A stretch of 31,263 bases of DNA from NCBI GenBank assembly GCA_005223375.1, contig RXOD01004029.1, positions 1 through 31,263 of the forward strand, given 5' to 3'. The notes below the pieces were generated by a model. It was not told where the DNA came from. It saw nothing but the letters and a program-made list of their open reading frames with translations, and made no database searches. The translations under genes and the position numbers were made by a program. Positions 15,586 through 24,900 of this stretch are shown here, piece after piece (the stretch's first letter is position 1; each line of letters opens with the position of its first letter). The stretch is from Amoebophrya sp. AT5.2. Taxonomy: Eukaryota; Sar; Dinophyceae; Syndiniales; Amoebophryaceae.

Positions 15586-16238
15586 GTCGTGGCAGGTTAC
15601 CGTTACGGTTAGGTCTAGGTAGGAACGGCGGCAGATGCTCAAATTGTTCAAAATATGACACATAGATGAGTGCGATAGTTTGAAAGAGGACGACAACCGT
15701 TGAACGAAGGAACGCGTTGAAATATAGAGTCCTCTATGCGTCGGTTTATTGAGTGGTAGCTTGACGTGGGCAAGGAGTCAGCAGCTCACTCCTGTGCTTT
15801 GCAGGTTTTCGATCCTCAGGCTTGTGCGAAGAGGATCTAAGTGTTTCCGTTTGAAACTCGCTTGAGTAAGCTTTTTCGCTTTTGCCATCTGTCTCCTAAT
15901 GTAGCCCATTAAGGGCTGACGGGCGTTGCCCCGCTTCGTTCTATTTTACTACTTTCTCTTGTACAGTTTGCGGGCGTGTCCCGCCTATTCCAGTCCATAT
16001 CTAAGGACCCCTTACGGGATTAAAAATTGACTTGCGCTTGCGCGCTGATCCGTACTCATTATTTCGAGTTTTTGTGATGTAACTGTAAGACCGAAACATG
16101 AAAATCAGGAAAATCAAAATTCTGCAACTACAAATACTGTGGCCGTGCTGCTGTATCTTCCGTCACTCGCTGAGGTTTGGGATTTCGTTGCTCTGGTGCG
16201 GGTCCGGCGGTTCCCCAGTGGGCATGACCATGAAATCT
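15586..16238. other. intergenic region with a cluster of short hairpins
   Basis: No gene is supported here. Between 15903 and 16043 lie several compact inverted repeats: AGCCC/GGGCT (15903-15917), GGGC/GCCC (15921-15931), GCGGG/CCCGC (15970-15984), TAAGG/CCTTA (16002-16014) and a GCGC/GCGC word (16034-16043). The surrounding DNA is AT-rich. Function is unknown. Confidence 0.5.
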
Positions 16239-16427
16239 GCGCGCACGTCGTGGCGCCGCTGGAAAGTAGAATCGAATGAAGAGGATCTAGTTCTTCATCC
16301 GATCATGCTGCTCGTTTATTTAATATCTTTACCACCTCCTTGTGAGTCTGTTGAGTGATTCGATGATCCACATCAACCGCTAGTACTTGTAATGAAAAAT
16401 GAGGAAGTAGAATAAATTAACTACAAA
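16239..16427 (+). promoter_or_regulatory. leader (5'UTR/promoter region) of the phosphatase gene, duplicated at 6030
   Basis: This region is similar to 6030-6218, with scattered indels (for example TTCTTCTTCATCC versus TTCTTCATCC). Because the similarity continues through the start codon into the signal-like N-terminus, it marks 16428 as the likely start and suggests that regulatory sequence was duplicated with it. No specific promoter element is recognised. Confidence 0.5.
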
Positions 16428-18530
16428 ATGGAAATGCTGGTGCGGAGAGTCACTTCATCGCGTTCGCTTGCGTTCGGGCTTGCGTCGATGGCGATGGCGA
16501 TGCCGCTGTCCTCCACCTCCGCGACAACGAGTCTCGCCCGCCTCTTCCAGCGGGCCGTGTTGCTCGACAAGGCGTTGGAGGAGAGCACGGAGCGCGACGC
16601 AGAATGGAAACGAGAAGTAACGAGCCGAGTGCTTGAAGATCACTACACGAACAAGCAGCGGAGAACAGCGAACCGATGGTCCCAGCTAGGGCGCGGGGGA
16701 GAAGAAGAGGAAGTGGTGGATGACTTGGATTTGGAAGCTGGCGGACTTCTCCGAGGACCTCCGGGCGCGAGTAGTTATTTCGAAGAAGCCTCGGCGGACG
16801 CGCTCGACGGTACGGGACCCCCCGCTGCTTTGCCGTCATCCTTGTCATCTGGTTCAGCGGGTCTTGACGTGCTTCACCCTCCTGTCCCAGACCCGACTCA
16901 AGGCCTTCCGCAGCCGCCCTTCGACGAAGAAGCGCCTGAGCCCATCCCTCCGTCGCCACAGGCCCGGGGACTTGGGTATCACCACTTGCATCCTTCGCAA
17001 CGGGAATCCCAATCACAGTTGCTATCTTCCTCCTCTCTCAGACCCAGTTCCGCTTCCGTCCGCGGCTCGCGGTCTGCGGTCTTTTTTGACGCGGCCACAA
17101 ACCAGTACCATCGCACCGAAGCCATCGCGCCAGGACTCACCTATACGGAACCCTATCCGCCGGAACTACCGGATAATTCGGCGGATTATAGGGATAGCAG
17201 AAGCAGAAGCGGAGGAGGAGGTGGAAGTGGAACTACAGCTACAACTATTAACGTGGCAACCCCCGCCGGGACCACCACGAGCAGCAGGAGCCGGGGCGCG
17301 GTAGTAGCTGCTGGGTCGCTGGGGGACGACGAGGACGAGGCGTCTGAGTCTCAGGCAGCAGCTCCTTCTCCTGACAGTGGAGAAGCGGAAGGCGGTGGAG
17401 GTGGAGCAGTTGTGTTGCAGATTGCGGACGAGCCGCACCATTCGTTTTCGCCGCCGCACTACCGCGCGCGGAGAGGCACCAGTGCGGCCGAGGAGTATGC
17501 GCACACATCCTTGATTGAGCTGGCCCCGGTGGAGCGCAAGATTGACCCGGTAAAGCTTCTCCGCTCCATCTCCGAAAAGCCGTACGAAACGGCGTACATG
17601 GTCCCGCTGGACGACGTGGAGCTGCTTTTGAGGCAGTTCATCCGGGTGCAGGCGAAGACGTGTCGTTCCGCCGTGTGCCACCTGCAACTGAGCGAAACGG
17701 CGGTTGCAGCGGTGTTTCCGCACACGCACCCGCTCGATCATGTTCCTGTTCGAAGAAGTCCTCTCGCACAACCACTACCGCACCAGCAAGGCGAGGGAGA
17801 AGCTGACGCAGACGCTGAGCAGGTCCTGATACAGGGTCCGTTCGCGGGATACCCATCGTCACACCCCACAGCCAGCACGCGACCACCTCCACCTCCTGCC
17901 GGTACTAGTAGAGCCCAGAACGCCGCCAATGGGATTGGGAACGGGAGCGCAAACGACGAGCCGAACAGCAAGAACCCCGCCCGCCCGCGCCTCGTCGTCG
18001 TCGGCGACACCCACGGCCAGCTGCGCGACGTGCTCTGGATTTTCTCCAAGTATGGACTCCCCTCCCCGGATAACGTCTACCTCTTCAACGGCGACATCGC
18101 GGATCGAGGCACCAACGCGATCGCCATTTTCTCCTTGCTCTTCGCGCTCAAAATCGCCAGTCCGGAGTCCATCTACCTCAACCGAGGCAACCACGAGGAC
18201 GAGCGGATGAACGATCTGCACGGTTTCTCACACGAACTGCTGGACAAATTCGGTCCCGAGGTGGGGAGGCGGGTCTACGACAAGTTCATGACAGCGTATC
18301 GGGTTCTGCCCCTCGTCACGGTCGTGAACGGCGCAGTCATGGTCACGCACGGGGGCATGCCGCGCTGCGCAGAATACCTCAAGCTGGAGGACCTGGCAGA
18401 AGTACTGAGTGACAACTTTGAACAACAAAAGTCGTATAGATACAGAAACGTAGAGATATTAGATTTACTTTGCCGCCTCGTGGTGCAGCGCCGATTTCGC
18501 CTTTGTCAGTCTCGTCTGTCGTGTGAATGA
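16428..18530 (+). CDS. PPP-family Ser/Thr protein phosphatase, catalytic domain incomplete
   Basis: This is a metal-dependent phosphoprotein phosphatase of the PP1/PP2A/PP5 superfamily. From ATG 16428, the N-terminus MEMLVRRVTSSRSLAFGLAS looks like a signal or targeting peptide. Residues ~30-370 are Ser/Pro/Gly/Glu-rich and disordered. A conserved-looking helical region (LDDVELLLRQFIRVQAKTC, about 390-410) precedes the catalytic domain. Signatures are LVVVGDTHGQ (Gly526-Gln531, GDxHG), LFNGDIADRG (Gly555 on, GDxxDRG), LNRGNHEDE (Gly587 on, GNHE) and VMVTHGGMPR (His641). These supply the first set of metal ligands and the catalytic His. The usual second half (a WSDP-like box, the RSHE metal ligand and an FSAPNY-like end) is absent before the TGA at 18528. 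Either the ORF runs into an intron near 18470, or the gene is truncated. A possible WSDP-region exon is annotated separately at 18565-18644. Confidence 0.75.
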   Translation: MEMLVRRVTSSRSLAFGLASMAMAMPLSSTSATTSLARLFQRAVLLDKALEESTERDAEWKREVTSRVLEDHYTNKQRRTANRWSQLGRGGEEEEVVDDLDLEAGGLLRGPPGASSYFEEASADALDGTGPPAALPSSLSSGSAGLDVLHPPVPDPTQGLPQPPFDEEAPEPIPPSPQARGLGYHHLHPSQRESQSQLLSSSSLRPSSASVRGSRSAVFFDAATNQYHRTEAIAPGLTYTEPYPPELPDNSADYRDSRSRSGGGGGSGTTATTINVATPAGTTTSSRSRGAVVAAGSLGDDEDEASESQAAAPSPDSGEAEGGGGGAVVLQIADEPHHSFSPPHYRARRGTSAAEEYAHTSLIELAPVERKIDPVKLLRSISEKPYETAYMVPLDDVELLLRQFIRVQAKTCRSAVCHLQLSETAVAAVFPHTHPLDHVPVRRSPLAQPLPHQQGEGEADADAEQVLIQGPFAGYPSSHPTASTRPPPPPAGTSRAQNAANGIGNGSANDEPNSKNPARPRLVVVGDTHGQLRDVLWIFSKYGLPSPDNVYLFNGDIADRGTNAIAIFSLLFALKIASPESIYLNRGNHEDERMNDLHGFSHELLDKFGPEVGRRVYDKFMTAYRVLPLVTVVNGAVMVTHGGMPRCAEYLKLEDLAEVLSDNFEQQKSYRYRNVEILDLLCRLVVQRRFRLCQSRLSCE

Positions 18531-18564
18531 TGAAGTCAATGATTGAGAGTTCTATTTCGGGTAG

Positions 18565-18644
18565 AGCATGGAACGGCGATACAGATCGACCACCGGCAGT
18601 CAGTCCCCGGGTTTCCAGAGGAGAACGCGGGCGACACGCGTATG
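18565..18644 (+). CDS. candidate downstream exon of the phosphatase
   Basis: After a TTTCGGGTAG acceptor-like site, the frame reads WNGDTDRPPAVSPRVSRGER and then GRHAYG. This follows the spacing of the PPP segment W-S-D-P ... P-S-x-R-G-x-G-x-x-(F/Y)-G that comes after the HGG motif, although Ser is replaced by Asn-Gly. It would be joined to the end of NVEILDLL (about 18471) by removing roughly 90 nt with a non-obvious donor. The exon runs directly into the inverted-repeat element at 18648. The RSHE segment that should come next is not found downstream. Confidence 0.35.
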
Positions 18645-18647
18645 GTG

Positions 18648-18959
18648 GGACCAGGTGGTAAGCGGGCAAGTGGTAAGTGAATTCTTTTTGGCGCTTTTTT
18701 GGGTCCCCTTTGGCAGCCAGTAGGAGCAGAAAAGCGGCGATCCGCGGCTATCCGGGGTGGCGCCCACACCTCTGCAACCCCCTTCTTTCAACATAAATCG
18801 CAACCCTAGGCGCCATATTCTGCCTTGTTTGCCCATTTTCAGGCCCTATCACAGTCAAGGTTCAGAGCGCCTTGACGCACTCGCCACCTAGGTAAATCCG
18901 CCACCCAAGGAGAGACCCAGCGCCTCTCACTTACCAGATGGCCACTTACCATCTGGTCC
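18648..18959. mobile_element. introner-like element with 33-bp terminal inverted repeats
   Basis: Bases 18648-18680 (GGACCAGGTGGTAAGCGGGC at the start) match the reverse complement of 18927-18959 (TCACTTACCAGATGG at its start) at 28 of 33 positions. The 312-bp element has no ORF. The left repeat contains two GTAAG words (18658 and 18673) that are consensus 5' splice-site cores. GTCATAG|TCG at 18961-18967 provides an AG acceptor just outside the right repeat, where the next long open frame begins. This is the expected anatomy of a transposon-derived intron. No clear target-site duplication is visible. Confidence 0.7.
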
Positions 18960-18967
18960 GGTCATAG

Positions 18968-21900
18968 TCGCGCAAGGCGAAGACCATCTACCTCACGTAC
19001 CTGGCCCAGGACGACCGCTTCCGCAACAACGTCCAACAAATGGAGGAAGCAATCACCCATGTCGCCCAAGTAAAAGCCGGCGAGATGACGAAGAAAGCCC
19101 GCAACCTGTGCCAGCAGCCCGACATGTCTGTGAGCCAAATCTATGAACCGGAGTTGCTCACCCCCAAGCAGGTGCACGACGTTTTGTTTCCTCCGCCGGT
19201 GCTGCCGGATTTGGTCGTGAGCAAAAATGCAGAAGTGGCGTCCTCGGCGGAGTGGAACACGCCGACACTTGGACCCGGGCAGGACGAGCCGACGGACGAG
19301 GTGGTGTACCCGGGGACCGTGAACCTGCCGCCGGGCGAGGACGCGAGAAAGTTCGTGGCGAACATCACGGCGAAGTACCACAAGCTGCCCCAGTACCTGA
19401 ACGTCACTTCGCACGGCAAATCCTACCGAGTCAAACTCAAGCCCTTGTACAACGGGATCAAGGTTGGATTTAACGCGACGGCGCACGTGGGCGAGTATGG
19501 CGCGAGCGCGAGTCCGCACGTGGGCGAGTATGGGGTGAACGCGACGGGACAGGAAAGCGAGTATGGGGTGAACGCAACGGCGGGGCACGAAAGCGAGTAC
19601 AGGTTCAATATGTCGGCAGGTGGTAGCGGTATCGGCGAAGAGGACCACTACGCAGTGAACGTGAGTGAATGGAACGGGGATTTCGAGTTTGAAGCGGTCA
19701 TCCCCGAGGACTCGCGGGACGTGCCGTTTCAGGACGTGCCCGCTGTAGGGGATAATAAGACGGGATACGTGTACGACCCTGCCGATAACGTTACAGATGA
19801 CGATTTGGGTGGAGACGTGATTCCAACCCTCCCGGGAGATGGAGGGGGTACCCTCCCGGGCGGCGGGGATCTTCATGATACAAAGCCCACGATTTTTTTC
19901 TGCAACCCGGGGCAGTACCTTTCTGGCGACCGCAAGTCCTGCTTTGAGTGCCCGGCGGGGAGTTACTCGACGATGGGCGTCGAGTGCCTCCCCTGTCCGG
20001 CGAACATGACGACGAGAACGTCTTCCGCGACCTCGCCCGAGTCTTGTATCGGAAACTGCCCGGTGGGCTTCGGCTGGGAGGGCGCCGTGTGCCGCGAATG
20101 CCGCCGCGCCGAGTACAGCGGGGAGCCCAACGACCCCTGCGAGAAGTGCCCCGAGGGCATGATCGGGCTGCACGCGTTTCTCGCGAAAAACGTCACCACC
20201 GAACTGCAGCTGAGCATCACCGACCCGCGGTACTATTTGCTGAATTTCTCGGCCACGCCCGACACTGAATTCGTGAAGAACGTGGGGGTGGTGGGCGAAA
20301 ACTACCTGAACGCTAACGTGACCGCCGGCGTCTTCAAACTGCCGGCGTCTTCAAACGCGACCGCGAGGAGTGAGGACATCGTCCCGATTAAAATCCTCCC
20401 CGGCAACCACGGAAACGAAATTAACCCCTTCAACATCAACGCAAACAAAGGGAAGCTGGACTTCAGCGTGGACGGAGAGAAGGAGGTGGGGCTAAAGATT
20501 GCAGGGGACGTGACGAACGCCGCGTTTCGGGTGGAAGAGGGGGTCAGAAAAAACAAGCTCCGCGTGCAGGCGGGCAACGCGCAAAACAAGTTCGCGGTAT
20601 CCGCAGCTCAGCCGGAGCAAACGTTCGACGTGTCCCCAGACAGCAATTCCCACAGCCTCGGCATCGTCGCGGGGGCGAAGGGCACGACAGAGTTGGGCGT
20701 GGAAATGGTTCCGACGGACGACCCGATCATGGGGAGCTACAACGTCAAATTAAGGACTGACGGCGGGGGCGGGGGCGCCTCGTTACTGCAGTTTCCACCA
20801 TTTTCGCACAATTTCTATCCGCACCATACCCCCGAGCGTGCCGACCCGACTTTGAGCGTGGCCAACCTTATGTCTGCGAGAAGAGAAAGAGTCACAACGA
20901 CCTTCACCTCCGCCACGACTCCAAATAACGCGAATGCGGATTTCCTCTCCAACTGGATCTCCAAGTGCAAGCCGGACTGCGCTCTCGGCCACTACTTCAA
21001 CCGCACGTCCGGTGCCTGCCAGGTCTGTCCCGTGAACTCCTACTCCCCGGGCAACAGTATGCTCGAGTGCTTTCCCTGCAGAAAACCTTTGGTAACCAGG
21101 GAGGCCGCCGGCGCGGCCGGCAGCGACGAGAAGTGCTTCCCGCCGTGCACCGCGGGAGAACAGTGGGGACCGGTGGTTTCATCGTCGCTATCGGTGTATG
21201 GAGGTTCAGGAGAAGAAGATGGTAGTGGTATTGGTGGAGGTGACACGACTCTGCGGAGGAGGTACGCGTGCACGCCGTGTCCGTACGGGACGTACGCGAA
21301 CCCGGGGCACTGGGTGGAGGCCAAGCCGCACGGCGAAATGTGGTTCAACACGCCGAGGGACTGCGTGGATTGTCCCAAAGGCCTCACGACTCCGAGAAAA
21401 GGCGCCACATCAGAGCTGGAGTGCGCTCCGCCGGCGAGCAGCAAAATGGCGATGCGGCTGTCGAGCACCCAAATAACGGAGGACGAGGATAGTTCGGAGC
21501 AGGGAGGGGAAGGTTCTAGTTCTAAATTCGCGCATCTGGACCCGGACACGTTCCGGGATCCGATCGTGCTGAAGGCGTTGCAGGACTCCATTTCCGACTG
21601 GGTGCAAGCTACGGAGGTGCAAGTAAGTATCGCGATGGAAGCAGAGGATTTGACGGGCAAGACGGTGGACTTCGATGGAGGGGGAGGGGGTGGTGCCGTG
21701 GGGCTGCTGCAGACGGGTGGAGCGAAGGTCACAAGTAGCTCAAGCAAGAACTACCTGGGGGAGAACGAAAGGAAGCACGGCTCCGCCGCGAGCAAGAAGG
21801 CCAAGCTGAAGAAGGAGCTGATGATGAAGAAGAAAAAGATGCGGCTAGCGATGCTGCTGAAGAAACGCAGAAACCTGAGTTCGGTACAACTATCCAACTC

Positions 21901-24900
21901 CAACTCCCAGAGCCCGGCGATGAAACTCGACGCGGAGATCCGGTTGCTCCAGTCGGAGCTTATGTCCGCGGAGCAGCGAGAGGTTCTGCTCGCGGTGGAG
22001 GCCAAAGGCACGCCGCCCGAGCCCGTGACAGCGCCGCTCTCGGAACTCACCGAGGTCTTCCGCAACAACGAGCAGCTGGCGGAATTGCACCTCACCGCCG
22101 AGGGCACCGTGACCTACTGCGAGCCCGGCTACGGGCCTTTTCCCGCGAACCTCACCTCGCCCGTCTGCCAGATCTGTCCTGCTGGTTATTATGGTACTGG
22201 TGGTGATAATGGTGGTTGCGTCGCCTGTCCTCCGGGCTCTTCATCCGCCGCAGCCAGCAAGAACGCTACTGACTGCTATATCGCGTGCGACCCGGGGTAC
22301 GGCATCTCGAAGAGTTCCTTCGACGGGGAGTGCGAACTATGTTCTGAAGGCTTCTTTTCCCCAGGCGGGATCTCGGAGTGCACCGCCTGCCCGAGCGAAA
22401 CCACGTCGAAAATCGGCTCGCTGCACGTCATCGACTGTGTTGTGGAGTGTGGGCCCGGGAAGTTCTGGAACAAGGGGAAACAGTGCTCCCCATGTCCGGT
22501 GAACAGCTACTCCCCGGGTGGAACGCTGGCGACCAAGTGCATCAACTGCCCCATGGGAATAGGGAAGGTGGTGGTGGTCCAACTGTGAAGAAATTAAAAA
22601 AATAAGTGCATCAAGTACTTACTACTAACTTATGTTGAATCTTCATTTTGCTCGTCAGTAGGGACCGAGCGCGTTTGTGGGCATTAGTCGTGGAAACTCA
22701 CCCCAAACTGAGGGCGAATCGGAGACGATGCTGGCTTCGTAGAAAGTCACCCAAGCAGAAGCAGGGCAGTGTGGTTTCAGGGTAACGGAAAAGTCCTACA
22801 ACTTTTCTGCTCTTGCATCAACAATTATAGGCAGACAACTTCACAGTCGGAAATTCTTCCCCATAGCGGACGACCACGGACTATTCGGGGAGCTCCGCGA
22901 AGGAAGACTGCGGGCGGTGCAAGGACCTGGCCATGTGCAACAACCGGGGGACGTCCATCCAGGGTAACTTCTGGGACCTCACCCACAACGGCTGCCGCTG
23001 CGAGTGCGAAAACGGCTACGACCCTTTCACGCACTGCGCGACGTGCGCGGTTGGGTTCTCGCAGGACGTGAGTGGGGGTTGTCGGAAAGATACGGAGAAG
23101 TGCGACGCGGCGGCAGCGTGTCACGGGCGGGGGCGGTTATTGCAGGAGTTCCCGGTTTTTGGGGAGCAGGAAGGCGTGGTGGGAGCCGATGGGGACGTTC
23201 TGGCGCTGAGGGGCGCGGTTAGCCTAAACCTTTTGGAAGAAGAACCCGATGAAACAGAAACTGGCGCGAACAAAAGTAGGATTTCCGCGGCTGCGCGTCT
23301 GAACGCTTCCGCGGCCAACGTGTCGACCCAAGCGAATATGACGGAAGTAGAACCCGTCGACCCGCAGGCCTTTTGTCGGTGCGCGTGCGACAACCCGCTC
23401 AAGTACTCCGCCGACACCCGGTGCCGGGACTGCCTCGCCGGGCCCAAGCTCGATCCCGAGCAAAACTGCGTGATCTGCAAGGCGGGGCCGCTGTTCGACC
23501 CGTCCTCCGCCTGCGAAACTTGCGCCGACCCCAACGCCGATCCCGAGCCCTTCGGAGCTGGCCCGGAGCTGGCCTGTCGCGTGTGCAAAAACGGCTTCTA
23601 CAAGAACGAAACCACCACCGCGGGTCTGTGCGTGGCGACGGTGACCACGACCACCACGCCAATCTGCACGCCGGGGTACCAACCCGTGAAAATCGACTTG
23701 ATGGACAGTAGTCAGTCGGAAGCACTAAAACAAGCGTCGGAGGAGGCCGGCGACAGTTCCGACAACGACGAAAAAGCGGTCACCGCCGGCGTCCTGGACT
23801 CCGCGTCCGTTAACAACCCGCCGGATACGGACGGCAGTCGCTACACGTGTGTCCCCTGTCCGCTGGGAACCTATTCGAGAATCGGGTTGACGTGCGTCGA
23901 ATGTCCGGCAGAGATGACCACGCGCAGCGAGGGCGCGGTAGAGTTCGAGGAGTGCGTGGGGAACTGTTCGCTCGGGTTTGGCTGGATGGGCGCGGGGTGC
24001 AAGCAGTGCGGCCCGAACGAGTTCGCGCTGTTCCCGGACCGACCCTGCGACACCTGCCCGACGGGCATGCGGGTGCTGCCAAAGTGGCGCGACATGGAGG
24101 CGCTGAGAAGTGAGCAGCAAATGGCGTCTGGTGGGGGCGAACTGGGAGAGTTGTTGGACGAAAAAATCGGCAATGTCACCACGACACCGGACCGAGACGA
24201 TGACGACGTGTCGCCGCTGGTGTCCGCGGAACAGCTCTTGGTCGACCTGCGGAAACAGCAGGTAGGGGAAGAAGTAGAAGTAGACACGAGAGCCCACCAG
24301 CAATCGCTGCTGCACGTCGCGTCCGATAGCGTGCAGACGGACGAATTCGCGAGTGAGCTTGCGTTTCTGATCGTCTCCCCCTCAAGAACCCTGCGAGAAC
24401 AACGCGAAAGGGACCCGCAGAAGCTCGCGAATTCCTTGATGAAGTACGCGACTCCAGAGGGAAAAAGAATGCTGCAGAGGCTGCGAAAGGAAATTCGCGA
24501 AGAGAAGAAGAAAAACCACAATGACAAAAGCAAGAAATCTGCAACTTCTTCTTCGCAGCTGCTGAGTAAGTTGCGGCGGGACGTGAACAGCTTCCAGTTT
24601 GAGCTGCAGCAGGATCCCGCCCGGCCGGTAAAGATGAAAGTAAACGCGGAGCAGTTCGCGACTGCTGACAGCGTGAAACTTTCGCCGGAAAACGTTTCCT
24701 TCGACCCCGTGTCCTTCCAGCCCGCGTCGCAGTACGGAGAACTCTCCGCAACACCCGGCACCGCGGAAACGGACTCCTTCGCGGTCTACCCCATGTCGAA
24801 GGAGCTCGACCAGCTGAAGGTGTCAGCGGAGAAATCAACTCTCGGCGTCGCCGTGCCCGCCGCGAGGAGCACGCTGAAAGCGCAAATCGGGCCCACGGAG

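Noticed and set aside
14197..15696. 499-codon minus-strand frame opposite the repeat-domain protein
   Set aside because: It is as long as the plus-strand frame, but hydrophobic Val/Leu/Leu-rich runs mirror Asp/Lys/Glu codons, and the plus frame shows conserved Cys and codon-level substitution pattern.
18962..20173. 403-codon minus-strand frame opposite the giant gene
   Set aside because: Arg/His/Val-rich shadow; the plus strand has clear cysteine modules.
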